From: Agelas oroides
Taxonomy: Eukaryota > Porifera > Demospongiae > Agelasida > Agelasidae
Length of the DNA stretch: 64,000 nt
Direction: 5' to 3'
Assembly (NCBI GenBank): GCA_949130485.1
Contig: OX422200.1
Span: 5,658,620 to 5,722,619 of the forward strand
Shown: one piece after another, positions 25,129-39,589 of the stretch
Position numbering within the stretch: position 1 is the first letter of the stretch
How the letters are laid out: each line of letters starts with the position of its first letter
Program-made: the position numbers and the translations under genes
Notes under the pieces: generated by a model
Seen by the model: the letters and a program-made list of their open reading frames with translations, nothing else
The model's database searches: none
What the model was told of the DNA's origin: nothing

Positions 25129-25402
25129 GTACGAGATTTCGAAATCCACTGGATTTCACGTGGATTTCGGATTTCGGATTTCAGAGTGGATTTCTGGATT
25201 TCACAGTGGATTTCTGGATTTCAGTTTGGATTTCTGCCGACAGGTTTCTTCTTGTATGTTCTTGGATATTTGCCCAGCTTAGCAAAAAACTTTAGTTAGT
25301 TGTAGTTTTGGTTAACTAAATTTTAAAAAGGCCATACTAAAATGTATTTAATTAAACTTATAGTTAACTAAAACAACACTGTCGGACAGTGTACGAGATT
25401 TC
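25129..25402. other. Possible nested insertion bounded by a 12-bp direct repeat
   Basis: GTACGAGATTTC occurs at 25129-25140 and again at 25391-25402 and flanks 250 bp that looks different from the rest of the transposon. That interior has degenerate TGGATTTC repeats followed by AT-rich sequence with TTAACTAAA motifs. Outside it, GAGGGGTCC on the left and GGACCCCTC on the right face each other. A 12-bp duplication would be compatible with a retroposed insert, but no poly-A tail or promoter is visible, so an internal duplication is an equal alternative. Confidence 0.4.
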
Positions 25403-28400
25403 TTTTGTGATGGACCCCTCGGTTCGGCCTCTCATGCCCAGCTATGAATGCGTTCACGTGACCGAAAGTGGGCGTGGCAACCCAAAAATTTTCCGGCACG
25501 CTTCGCGCGCCAATGACTGAACCCCCCTTTCTAAATTTCTAGATCCGCCACTGATGACTTTACTTGACTGTACTTCACTCTACTTCAATCTACAGTCGTT
25601 CTACTTGGTTCTACTTGACTCTATACGGAACACTACCATGGCTCCACCTGGCTCTCCTTGACTCTACTACAGTATACTATGGATCTACTTGGATGTACTT
25701 GACTCTACTACACTCTACCATGCATGGCTCTACTTGGCTCTACTTGACTGTAATGTACTCTACAATGGCTCTATACTTGGCTCTACTCGACTCTACTACA
25801 CTCTACCATGACTCTACCTGGATCTACTTGACTCTACTACACTCTACAATGGCTCTACTTTGCTCTACGTGACTCTACTACACTCTACCTTGGCTTGATA
25901 CGACTCTACTTGACTCTACTATACTCTACAATGACTCTACTTGACTGTACTTCACTCCACTTCAATCTACAGTCGGTCTACTTGGTTCTACTTGACTCTA
26001 TATATATACTGCAGTCTACCATGTCTCTACCTGCCTCTCCTCGACTCTACTACACTCTACTATGGATCTACTTGACTCTACTGCACTATACTACAGCTCT
26101 ACTTGGCTCTACTATACTCTTCAATGGCTCTAGTTGCCTCTACTTGACTCTACTACGCTCTACCATGGCTCTACTTGGCTCAACTACACACTACAATGGC
26201 TCTACTTGGCTCTACTTGACTCTACTACACTCAACCATGACTCTACTTTACTCTACTACACTCTACTATGGCTCTACTTGGATCTACTTGACTCTACTAC
26301 ACTCTACAATGGCTCAACTTGGCACTACGAGACTCTACTACACTCTACGATGGCTCGACATGATTCTACTTTACTCTACTATATTCTACAATGACTCGAC
26401 TGTACTTCGCTCTACTTCAACCTACAGTCGTTCTACTTGGCTCTACTTGACTCTACTGCACTCTACCGTGGCTCTACCTGGCTCTCCTTGACTCTACTAC
26501 ACTCTACTATGGCTCTACTTGGATCTACTTAACTCTACTACACTCTACCTTGGCTGTAGTTGTCTCTACTTGACTCTACTACACCATACTACAGCTCTAC
26601 TTGGCTGTACTATACTCTTCAATGGCTCTAGTTGACTGTACTTGACTCTACCACACACTACCACGGCTCTACTAGACTCTACTTGACTCTACTACACTCT
26701 ACTACAGCTCTACTTGGTTCTACTAGACTCTTCAATGGCTCTACTTGGCTCTACTTGACTCTACTACACTATACTACAGCTCTACTTTTCTCTACTATAC
26801 TCTTCAATGGCTCTAGTTGCCTCTACTTGACTCTACTACACTCTACCATGCCTCTACTTGGTTCTACTTGACTCTACTACACTGTACAATGGCTCTACTT
26901 GGCTCTACGTGACTCTACTACACTCTAGCTACCATGGCTCGACATGACTCTACGTGACACTATTATACTCTACTTCAATCTACAGTCGTTCTACTTGGTT
27001 CTAGTGGACTCTACTGCACTCTACCATGCATGGCTCTACCTGGCTCTCCTTGACCCAACTACACTCTACTATGGCTCTACTTGGATCTACTTGACTCTAC
27101 TACACTCTACCTTGGCTGTACTTGTCTCTACTTGACTCTACTACACTATACTACAGCTCTACTTGGCTGTAGTATACTCTTCAATGGCTCTAGTTGACTG
27201 TACTTGACTCTACCACACACTACCACGGCTCTACTAGGCTCTACTTGACTCTACTACACTCTACTACAGCTCTACTTGGTTCTACTAGACTCTTCAATGG
27301 CTCTACTTGGCTCTACTTGACTCTACTACACTATACAACAGCTCTACTTTTCTCTACTATACTCTTCAATGGCTCTAGTTGCCTCTACTTGACTCTACTA
27401 CACTCTACCATGGCCCTACGTGGCTCTACTATACTCTTCAATGTCCCTAGTTGGCTGTGCTTGACTCTACTGTACAATACCACGGCTCTACTTGGCTCTA
27501 CTTGACTCTACTACACTCTACTACAGCTCTATTTGGCTCTACGTGACTTTACTACACTTTACCATGGCTCTACTTGGCTCTACGTGACTCTGCTACACTC
27601 TACCATGACAGTACTTGGCTCTACTTGACTCTACTTCACTCTACTACAGCTCTACTTGGCTCTACTAGACTCTTCAATGGCTCTACTTGATTCTACTTGG
27701 CTCTACTACAGTCTACAATTGCTCCATTTGTCTCTACTTGGATCTGCTATACCCAACAGTTACTCTACTTGGCTCTACTTAACTCAACTATACTACAATG
27801 GCTCTACTTGACTCTACTACACTCTACTGTACTGTACCACTGCTCTACTTTGTTCCAATTGCCTCTACTACACTCTACCACAGCTCTGCTTGGCTCTACT
27901 TGAGTCTACCACACTCTACCATGGCTCTATACTTGACTCTACTTCACTCTACAATGGCTCTACTTGACTGTAGTACACTCTAGAATGGATCTACTTGGTT
28001 GTACGTGACTCTACTGCACTCTACCATGGCTCTACTTGGCTCTACTTGCATCTACTACACTCTACTACTGCTCTACTTGGCTCTACATGACTCTACTACA
28101 CTCTACCACGGCTCTATACTTGGCTCTATACTTGGCTCTATACTTGACTCTACTACCCTCTACAATGACTCTACTTGGCTTTACTTGACTCTACTATACT
28201 CTACAATGACTCTACTTGACTGTACTTCACTCTACTTCAATCTATAGTCGTTCTACTTGGCTCTACTTGACTGTATTGCACTCTACCATGGCTCTACCTG
28301 ACTCTACTACACTGTACAATGGCTCTACTTGTCTCTACTTGAATCTACTACACTCTACCACAGCTCTACTTGGCTCTACTTGACTCTACTACACTCTACT

Positions 28401-29749
28401 ATAGCTATACTTGGCTCTACTAGACTCTTCAATTGCTCTACATGGTTCTACACTCTACTACATCTCTGCTTGACTCCACTTGACTCTATAGATACTACAC
28501 TCTACCATGGCTCTACTTGAGTCTACTACACTCTACAATGGCTCTGCTTGACAGTAGTACACTCGAGAATGGATCTACTTGGTTGTATGTGACTGTACTG
28601 CACTCTACCATGGCTCTACTTGGTTCTACTTGCATCTACTACACTCTACTACAGCTCAAGTTGACTCTACGTGACTCTACTACACTCTACCATGGCTCTA
28701 CTTGGCTCTACTTGACTCTAGTACACTCTACAATGGCTCTACTTGGCTCTAATTGATTCTACTACACACTACAACGGCTCTACTTGGCTCTACTTGACTC
28801 TACTAGACTGTACCATGGCTCTACTTGGCTGTACTTGACTCTACTAGACTCTACCATGGCTCTACTTGGCTCTACTTGCATGTACTACACTCGATCATGG
28901 TTCTACTTGGCTGTACTTGACCCTACTTCACTCTACCATGGCTCAACTTCGCTCTACTACACTCTACCATGGCTGTACTTGGCTCTACTTGACTCTACTA
29001 CACTCTACAATTGCTCTACTTGGCTGTATACTTGACTCCACTACACTCTAACATGGGTCTACTTGGCTCTACTTGACTCTAATACACTCTACAATGCCTC
29101 TACTTGGCTCTACTTGACTACTGCACTCTACATTGGCTCTGCTCTCTACTTGACTCTACTTGACTCTACTACACTCTAGCATGCCTCTACTTGGCTCTAC
29201 TTGACTCTACTACACTCTAGAATGGTTCTACGTGGCTCTACGTGACTCCACTACACTCTATCGTGACTCTACAAATGGCTCTACTTGACTCTACTATACT
29301 CTACAATGACTCTACTTGACTGTACTTCACTCTACTTCAATCTACAGTCGTTCTACTTGGCTCTACTTGACTGTATTACACTCTACCATGGATCTACCTG
29401 ACTCTACTTGACTCTACTACACTCTACAATTGCTCTACTTGGCTCTATACTTGACTCCACTACACTCTAACATGGGTCTACTTGGCTCTACTTGACTCTA
29501 CTACACTCTACAATGCCTCTACTTGGCTCTACTTGACTACTACACTCTACATTGGCTCTACTCTCTACTTGACTCTACTTGACTCTACTACACTCTAGCA
29601 TGCCTCTACTTGGCTCTACTTGACTCTACTACACTCTAGAATGGTTCTACTTGGCTCTGCATGACTCTACTACACTCTACCGTGGCTCTATACATGTCTC
29701 TACTTCACTCTACTATACTCTACAATGACTCTACTTGGCTCTACTTGAC

Positions 29750-32700
29750 TCTACTAGACTCTACAACGGCTCTACTTTGCTCTACTTGAATCTACTACAC
29801 GCTACCATGGCTCTAATTGGTTCTACTTGACTCTACTACACTCTACAATGGCTCTATACTTGGCTGTACTTGACTCTACTACACTCTACCATGACTCTAC
29901 CTGGATCTACTTGACTGTACTAGACTCTACAATGGCTCTACTTGGCTCTACTTGACTCTACTGCACTCTACCGTGGCTCTACGTGGCTCTCCTTGACTCT
30001 ACTACACTCTACTATGGCTCTACTTGGATCTACTTAACTCTACTACACTCTACCTTGGCTGTACTTGGCTCTACTTGACTCTACTACACTATACTACAGC
30101 TCTACTTTTCTCTATACTATACCCTTCAATGGCTCTAGTTGCCTCTACTTGACTCTACTACACTCTACCATGGCTCTACTTGGTTCTACTTGACTCTACT
30201 ACACTCTACAATGGCTCTACTTGGGTCTACGTGACTCTACTACACTCTAGCTACCATGGCTCGACATGACTCTACATGACACTATTATACTCTACTTCAA
30301 TCTACAGTCGTTCTACTTGGTTCTAGTTGACTCTACTGCACTCTACCATGCATGGCTCTACCTTGCTCTCCTTGACCCAACTACACTCTACTATGGCTCT
30401 ACTTGGATCTACTTGACTCTACTACACTCTACAATGGCTCTACGTGGCTCTACTATACTCTTCAATGTCCCTAGTTGGCTGTGCTTGACTCTACTGTACA
30501 ATACCACGGCTCTACTTGGCTCTACTTGACTCTACTACACTCTACTACAGCTCTATTTGGCTCTACGTGACTTTACTACACTTTACCATGGCTCTACTTG
30601 GCTCTACGTGACTCTACTACACTCTACCATGACAGTACTTGGCTCTACTTGACTCTACTACACTCTACTACAGCTCTATTTGGCTCTACGTGACTTTACT
30701 ACACTCTACCATGGCTCTACTTGGCTCTACGTGACTCTACTACACTCTACCATGACAGTACTTGGCTCTACTTGACTCTACTACACTCTACTACAGCTCT
30801 ACTTGGCTCCACTTGACTCTATAGATACTACACTCTACCATGGCTCTACTTGGCTCTACGTGACTCTACTACACTCTACCATGACAGTACTTGGCTCTAC
30901 TTGACTCTACTACACTCTACTACAGCTCTATTTGGCTCTACGTGACTTTACTACACTCTACCATGGCTCTACTTGGCTCTACGTGACTCTACTACACTCT
31001 ACCATGACAGTACTTGGCTCTACTTGACTCTACTACACTCTACTACAGCTCTACTTGGCTCTACTAGACTCTTCAATGGCTCTATTTGATTCTACTTGGC
31101 TCTACTACAGTCTACAATTGCTCTATTTGTCTCTAGTTGGATCTGCTATACCCAACAGTGACTCTACTTGGCTCTACTTAACTCAACTATACTACAATGG
31201 CTCTACTTGACTCTACTACACTCTACTGTACTGTACCCCTGGTCTACTTTGTTCCAATTGCCTCTACTACACTCTACCACAGCTCTGCTTGGCTCTACTT
31301 GACTCTACCAAACTCTACCATGGCTCTATACTTGACTCTACTTCACTCTACAATGGCTCTACTTGACTGTAGTACACTCTAGAATGGATCTACTTGGTTG
31401 TACGTGACTCTACTGCACTCTACCATGGCTCTACTTGGCTCTACTTGCATCTACTACACTCTACTACTGCTCTACTTGGCTCTACATGACTCTACTACAC
31501 TCTACCATGGCTCTACTTGGCTCTATACTTGACTCTACTACCCTCTACAATGACTCTACTTGGCTTTACTTGACTCTACTATACTCTACAATGACTCTAC
31601 TTGACTGTACTTCACTCTACATCAATCTATAGTCGTTCTACTTGGCTCTACTTGACTGTATTGCACTCTACCATGGCTCTACCTGACTCTACTACACTGT
31701 ACAATGGCTCTACTTGTCTCTACTTGAATCTACTACACTCTACCACAGCTCTACTTGGCTCTACTTGACTCTACTACACTCTACTATAGCTATACTTGGC
31801 TCTACTAGACTCTTCAATTGCTCTACATGGTTCTACACTCTACTACAGCTCTGCTTGGCTCCACTTGACTCTATAGATACTACACTCTACCATGGCTCTA
31901 CTTGAGTCTACTACACTCTACAATGACTCTGCTTGACTGTAGTACACTCCAGAATGGATCTACTTGGTTGTATGTGACTGTACTGCACTCTACCATGGCT
32001 CTACTTAGTTCTACTTGCATCTACTACACTCTACTACAGCTCTAGTTGACTCTACGTGACTCTACTACACTCTACCATGGCTCTACTTGGCTCTACTTGA
32101 CTCTAGTACACACTACAACGGCTCTACTTGGCTCTACTTGACTCTACTAGACTCTACCATGGCTGTACTTGACTCTACTAGACTCTACCATGGCTCTACT
32201 TGGCTCTACTTGCATGTACTACACTCGATCATGGTTCTACTTGGCTGTACTTGACCCTACTTCACTCTACCATGGCTCAACTTCACTCTACTACACTCTA
32301 CCATGGCTCAACTTGGCTCTACTTGACTCTACTACACTCTACAATTGCTCTACTTGGCTGTATACTTGACTCCACTACACTCTAACATGGGTCTAATTGG
32401 CTCTACTTGACTCTAATACACTCTACAATGCCTCTACTTGGCTCTACTTTACTACTACACTCTACATTGGCTTTACTCTCTAGTTGACTCTACTTGACTC
32501 TACTACACTCTAGCATGCCTCTACTTGGCTCTACTTGACTCTACTACACTCAAGAATGGTTCAACTTTGCTCTACTTGACTCTACTACAGTCTACCGTGA
32601 CTCTATACGTGGCTCTACTTGACTCTACTATACTCTACAATGACTCTACTTGACTGTACTTCACTCTACTTCAATCTACAGTCGTTCTACTTGGTTCTAC

Positions 32701-33555
32701 TTGACTGTATTGCACTCTACCATGGATCTAACTGACTCTACTACACTGTACAATGGCTCTACTTGTCTCTACTTGACTCTACTACACTATACTACAGCTC
32801 TACTTGGCTCTATACTATACTCTTCAATGGCACTACTTGAATCTACTACACTCTACCACAGCTCTACTTGGCTCTACTGGACTCTACTACACTCTACCAT
32901 AGCTAAACTTGGCTCTACTAGACTCTTCAATTGCTCTACATGGTTCTACACTCTACTACAGCTCTGCTTGGCTCTACTTGACTCTATAGATACTACACTC
33001 TACCATGGCTCTACTTGACTCTACTACACTCTACAATAGCTCTACTTGACTGTAGTACACTCTAGAATGGATCTACTTGGTTGTACGTGACTCTACTGCG
33101 CACTACCATGGCTCTACTTGGTTCTACTTGCATCTACTACACTCTACTACAGCACTACTTGACTCTACGTGACTCTACTACACTATACTACAGCTCTACT
33201 TGGCACTATGCTTTACACTTCAATGGCTCTACTTGAATCTACTACACTCTACTACAGCTCTACTTTGCTCTACTTGACTCTACTACACTCTACTTTAGCT
33301 ATACTTGGCTCTACTAGACTCTTCAATTGCTCTACATGGTTCTACACTCTACTACAGATCTGCTTGGCTCTACTTGACTCTATAGATACTACACTCTTCC
33401 ATGGCTCTACTTGACTCTACTACACACTACAATGGCTCAACCTGACTGTAGTACACTCTAGAATGGATCTACTTGGTCGTACGTGACTCTACTGCACTCT
33501 ACCATGGCTCTACTTGGTTCTACTTGCATCTACTACACTCTACTACAGCTCTACT
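29750..33555 (+). repeat. Higher-order repeat block H4, copy 1
   Basis: Paired with 34075-38090. Offsets rise in steps along the block: 4325 at 30266, 4448 from 31197 to 31905, 4489 at 32169-32385 and 4535 from 32650 to 33414. The steps are 123, 41 and 46 bp, the first two being exactly three and one monomers. The sequence between the two copies (33556-34074) resembles 8030-8530. Confidence 0.85.
30627..31017 (+). repeat. Tandem 123-bp (3 x 41) modules, four copies
   Basis: The marker CCATGACAGTACTTGG starts at 30627, 30750, 30879 and 31002, giving spacings of 123, 129 and 123 bp. Elsewhere, for example near 11963 and 16885, this marker occurs only once per block. This is therefore a local expansion of a three-monomer module. 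Confidence 0.9.
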
Positions 33556-34074
33556 TGGCTCTACATGACTCTATTACCCTCTACCATGGCTCTACTTGGT
33601 TCAACTTGACTCTACTACAGTCTACCATGGCTCTACTTGGCTCTACTTGACTCTACTTCACTCTACAGTTGCTCTATTTGGGTCTACTTGACTCTATTAC
33701 ACTCTACCATCGCTCTGCATGGCTCTATCTGACTGTACTACACTCTACCTTGACTGTATACTTGTCTCAATTTGACTCTACTACACTCTACAGTCGCTCT
33801 ACTTGACTCTTCTACACACTATTATGGCTCTACTTCGATCTGCGTGACTCTACTACACTCTACCATGGCTCTACACGGCTCTACTGCACTCTACTACAGC
33901 TCTACTTGGTTCTACTATACTCTTCAACGGCTCTACTTGCCTCTACTTGTCTCTACTACACGCTACCATGGCTCTACTTGGTTCTACTTGACTCTAATAC
34001 ACTCTACAATGGCCCTATACTTGGCTCTACTTGACTCTACTACACTCTACCATGACTCTACCTGGCTCTACTTG

Positions 34075-37000
34075 ACTCTACTAGACTCTACAACGGCTCT
34101 ACTTTGCTCTACTTGAATCTACTACACGCTACCATGGCTCTAATTGGTTCTACTTGACTCTACTACACTCTACAATGGCTCTATACTTGGCTGTACTTGA
34201 CTCTACTACACTCTACCATGACTCTACCTGGATCTACTTGACTGTACTAGACTCTACAATGGCTCTACTTGGCTCTACTTGACTCTACTGCACTCTACCG
34301 TGGCTCTACGTGGCTCTCCTTGACTCTACTACACTCTACTATGGCTCTACTTGGATCTACTTAACTCTACTACACTCTACCTTGGCTGTACTTGGCTCTA
34401 CTTGACTCTACTACACTATACTACAGCTCTACTTTTCTCTACTATACCCTTCAATGGCTCTAGTTGCCTCTACTTGACTCTACTACACTCTACCATGGCT
34501 CTACTTGGTTCTACTTGACTCTACTACACTCTACAATGGCTCTACTTGGGTCTACGTGACTCTACTACACTCTAGCTACCATGGCTCGACATGACTCTAC
34601 ATGACACTATTATACTCTACTTCAATCTACAGTCGTTCTACTTGGTTCTAGTTGACTCTACTGCACTCTACCATGCATGGCTCTACCTTGCTCTCCTTGA
34701 CCCAACTACACTCTACTATGGCTCTACTTGGATCTACTTGACTCTACTACACTCTACAATGGCTCTACGTGGCTCTACTATACTCTTCAATGTCCCTAGT
34801 TGGCTGTGCTTGACTCTACTGTACAATACCACGGCTCTACTTGGCTCTACTTGACTCTACTACACTCTACTACAGCTCTATTTGGCTCTACGTGACTTTA
34901 CTACACTTTACCATGGCTCTACTTGGCTCTACGTGACTCTACTACACTCTACCATGACAGTACTTGGCTCTACTTGACTCTACTACACTCTACTACAGCT
35001 CTATTTGGCTCTACGTGACTTTACTACACTCTACCATGGCTCTACTTGGCTCTACGTGACTCTACTACACTCTACCATGACAGTACTTGGCTCTACTTGA
35101 CTCTACTACACTCTACTACAGCTCTACTTGGCTCCACTTGACTCTATAGATACTACACTCTACCATGGCTCTACTTGGCTCTACGTGACTCTACTACACT
35201 CTACCATGACAGTACTTGGCTCTACTTGACTCTACTACACTCTACTACAGCTCTATTTGGCTCTACGTGACTTTACTACACTCTACCATGGCTCTACTTG
35301 GCTCTACGTGACTCTACTACACTCTACCATGACAGTACTTGGCTCTACTTGACTCTACTACACTCTACTACAGCTCTATTTGGCTCTACGTGACTCTACT
35401 ACACTCAAGAATGGTTCAACTTGGCTCTACGTGACTCTACTACACTCTACCATGACAGTACTTGGCTCTACTTGACTCTACTACACTCTACTACAGCTCT
35501 ACTTGGCTCTACTAGACTCTTCAATGGCTCTATTTGATTCTACTTGGCTCTACTACAGTCTACAATTGCTCTATTTGTCTCTACTTGGATCTGCTATACC
35601 CAACAGTGACTCTACTTGGCTCTACTTAACTCAACTATACTACAATGGCTCTACTTGACTCTACTACACTCTACTGTACTGTAACCCTGGTCTACTTTGT
35701 TCCAATTGCCTCTACTACACTCTACCACAGCTCTGCTTGGCTCTACTTGACTCTACCAAACTCTACCATGGCTCTATACTTGACTCTACTTCACTCTACA
35801 ATGGCTCTACTTGACTGTAGTACACTCTAGAATGGATCTACTTGGTTGTACGTGACTCTACTGCACTCTACCATGGCTCTACTTGGCTCTACTTGCATCT
35901 ACTACACTCTACTACTGCTCTACTTGGCTCTACATGACTCTACTACACTCTACCATGGCTCTACTTGGCTCTATACTTGACTCTACTACCCTCTACAATG
36001 ACTCTACTTGGCTTTACTTGACTCTACTATACTCTACAATGACTCTACTTGACTGTACTTCACTCTACATCAATCTATAGTCGTTCTACTTGGCTCTACT
36101 TGACTGTATTGCACTCTACCATGGCTCTACCTGACTCTACTACACTGTACAATGGCTCTACTTGTCTCTACTTGAATCTACTACACTCTACCACAGCTCT
36201 ACTTGGCTCTACTTGACTCTACTACACTCTACTATAGCTATACTTGGCTCTACTAGACTCTTCAATTGCTCTACATGGTTCTACACTCTACTACAGCTCT
36301 GCTTGGCTCCACTTGACTCTATAGATACTACACTCTACCATGGCTCTACTTGAGTCTACTACACTCTACAATGACTCTGCTTGACTGTAGTACACTCCAG
36401 AATGGATCTACTTGGTTGTATGTGACTGTACTGCACTCTACCATGGCTCTACTTAGTTCTACTTGCATCTACTACACTCTACTACAGCTCTAGTTGACTC
36501 TACGTGACTCTACTACACTCTACCATGGCTCTACTTGGCTCTACTTGACTCTAGTACACTCTACAATGGCTCTACTTGGCTCTACTTGATTCTACTACAC
36601 ACTACAACGGCTCTACTTGGCTCTACTTGACTCTACTAGACTCTACCATGGCTGTACTTGACTCTACTAGACTCTACCATGGCTCTACTTGGCTCTACTT
36701 GCATGTACTACACTCGATCATGGTTCTACTTGGCTGTACTTGACCCTACTTCACTCTACCATGGCTCAACTTCACTCTACTACACTCTACCATGGCTCAA
36801 CTTGGCTCTACTTGACTCTACTACACTCTACAATTGCTCTACTTGGCTGTATACTTGACTCCACTACACTCTAACATGGGTCTAATTGGCTCTACTTGAC
36901 TCTAATACACTCTACAATGCCTCTACTTGGCTCTACTTTACTAATACACTCTACATTGGCTTTACTCTCTAGTTGACTCTACTTTACTAATACACTCTAC

Positions 37001-38090
37001 ATTGGCTTTACTCTCTAGTTGACTCTACTTGACTCTACTACACTCTAGCATGCCTCTACTTGGCTCTACTTGACTCTACTACACTCAAGAATGGTTCAAC
37101 TTGGCTCTACTTGACTCTACTACAGTCTACCGTGACTCTATACGTGGCTCTACTTGACTCTACTATACTCTACAATGACTCTACTTGACTGTACTTCACT
37201 CTACTTCAATCTACAGTCGTTCTACTTGGTTCTACTTGACTGTATTGCACTCTACCGTGGATCTAACTGACTCTACTACACTGTACAATGGCTCTACTTG
37301 TCTCTACTTGACTCTACTACACTATACTACAGCTCTACTTGGCTCTATACTATACTCTTCAATGGCACTACTTGAATCTACTACACTCTACCACAGCTCT
37401 ACTTGGCTCTACTGGACTCTACTACACTCTACCATAGCTAAACTTGGCTCTACTAGACTCTTCAATTGCTCTACATGGTTCTACACTCTACTACAGCTCT
37501 GCTTGGCTCTACTTGACTCTATAGATACTACACTCTACCATGGCTCTACTTGACTCTACTACACTCTACAATAGCTCTACTTGACTGTAGTACACTCTAG
37601 AATGGATCTACTTGGTTGTACGTGACTCTACTGCGCACTACCATGGCTCTACTTGGTTCTACTTGCATCTACTACACTCTACTACAGCACTACTTGACTC
37701 TACGTGACTCTACTACACTATACTACAGCTCTACTTGGCACTATGCTTTACACTTCAATGGCTCTACTTGAATCTACTACACTCTACCACAGCTCTACTT
37801 TGCTCTACTTGACTCTACTACACTCTACTTTAGCTATACTTGGCTCTACTAGACTCTTCAATTGCTCTACATGGTTCTACACTCTACTACAGATCTGCTT
37901 GGCTCTACTTGACTCTATAGATACTACACTCTTCCATGGCTCTACTTGACTCTACTACACACTACAATGGCTCAACCTCACTGTAGTACACTCTAGAATG
38001 GATCTACTTGGTCGTACGTGACTCTACTGCACTCTACCATGGCTCTACTTGGTTCTACTTGCATCTACTACACTCTACTACAGCTCTACT
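34075..38090 (+). repeat. Higher-order repeat block H4, copy 2 (monomer gains)
   Basis: Copy of 29750-33555 with three net gains: one extra 123-bp module at 34.95-35.47 kb, one extra 41-bp monomer near 36560, and a 46-bp local duplication near 36940-37020, where a TACTAATACACTCTACATTGG stretch is repeated. Substitutions between the copies are sparse, so the duplication is recent relative to the age of the array. Confidence 0.85.
34952..35465 (+). repeat. Tandem 123-bp (3 x 41) modules, five copies
   Basis: The same marker starts at 34952, 35075, 35204, 35327 and 35450 (spacings 123, 129, 123 and 123). One more copy than at 30.6-31.0 kb fully explains the 4325 to 4448 change in offset between the two H4 blocks. 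Confidence 0.9.
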
Positions 38091-39589
38091 TGACTCTACG
38101 TGACTCTACTACACTCTACCATGGCTCTACTTGGCTCTACTTGACTCTAGTACACTCTACAATGGCTCCACTTGGCTCAACTTGATTCTACTACACACTA
38201 CAACGGCTCTACTTGGCTCTACTTGACTCTACTAGACTCTACCATGGCTCTACTTGGCTGTACTTGACTCTACTAGACTCTACCATGGCTCTACTTGGCT
38301 CTACTTGCATGTACTACACTCGATCATGGTTCTACTTGGATGTACTTGACCCTACTTCACTCTACCATGGCTCAACTTCAGTCTACTACACTCTACCATG
38401 GCTCTACTTGGCTCTACTTGGCTGTATACTTGACTCCACTACACTCTAACATGGGTCTATTTGGCTCTACTTGACTCTAATACACTCTACAATGCCTCTA
38501 CTTGGCTCTACTTTACTACTACACTCTACATTGGCTTTACTCTCTACTTGACTCTACTTGACTCTACTACACTCTAGCATGCCTCTACTTGGCTCTACTT
38601 GGCTTTACTATACACTCTAGAATGGTTCTACTTGGCTCTACGTGACTCTACTACACTCTACCGTGACTCTATACATGGCTCTACTTGACTCTACTATACT
38701 CTACAATGACTCTACTTGACTGTACTTCACTCTACTTCAATCTATAGTCGTTCTACTTGGCTCTACTTGACTGTATTGCACTCTACCATGGATCTACCTG
38801 ACTCTACTACACTGTACAATGGCTCTACTTGTCTCTACTTGACTCTACTACACTATACTACAGCTCTACTTGGCTCTATACTATACTCTTCAATGGCACT
38901 ACTTGAATCTACTACACTCTACCACAACTCTACTTGGCTCTACTGGACTCTACTACACTCTACCATAACTAAACTTGGCTCTACTAGACTCTTCAATTGC
39001 TCTACATGGTTCTACACTCTACTACAGCTCTGCTTGGCACTACTTGACTCTATAGATACTACACTCTACCATGGCTCTACTTGACTCTACTACACTCTAC
39101 AATAGCTTTACTTGACTGTAGTACACTCTAGAATGGATCTACTTGGTTGTACGTGACTCTACTGCGCACTACCATGGCTCTACTTGGGGTTCTACTTGCA
39201 TCTACTACACTCTACTACAGCACTACTTGACTCTACGTGACTCTACTACACTATACTACAGCTCTACTTGGCACTATACTATACACTTCAATGGCTCTAC
39301 TTGAATCTACTACACTCTACCACAGCTCTACTTTGCTCTACTTGACTCTACTACACTCTACTATAGCTATACTTGGCTCTACTAGACTCTTCAATTGCTC
39401 TACATGGTTCTACACTCTACTACAGATCTGCTTGGCTCCACTTGACTCTATAGATACTACACTCTACCATGGCTCTACTTGACTCTACTACACACTACAA
39501 TGGCTCAACCTGACTGTAGTACACTCTAGAATGGATCTACTTGGTCGTACGTGACTCTACTGCACTCTACCATGGCTCTACTTGGTTCT

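Larger units (their letters stand above)
24879..25553. mobile_element. Non-autonomous hAT-like DNA transposon, 675 bp, with CAGTGGCGGAT termini
   Basis: The element starts CAGTGGCGGATTTAG and ends CTAGATCCGCCACTG, so its terminal inverted repeats match at 14 of 15 positions. The target duplication is ATGAC (5 bp) at 24874-24878 and 25554-25558. No 8-bp duplication can be found. The uninterrupted site is at 8753-8757. The termini resemble those of hAT elements, and a 5-bp duplication would suit a hAT subgroup, but the superfamily is less certain than for the two elements at 3.5 and 5.3 kb. The interior holds a near-terminal inverted repeat, a run of TGGATTTC repeats (25140-25235), an AT-rich part and no transposase. 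Confidence 0.85.

Noticed and set aside
24933..25299. Frames of 60-101 codons in the 675-bp transposon
   Set aside because: They overlap on both strands, cross the simple TGGATTTC repeats and have no hAT transposase motif (no DDE or RW positions, no zinc finger).
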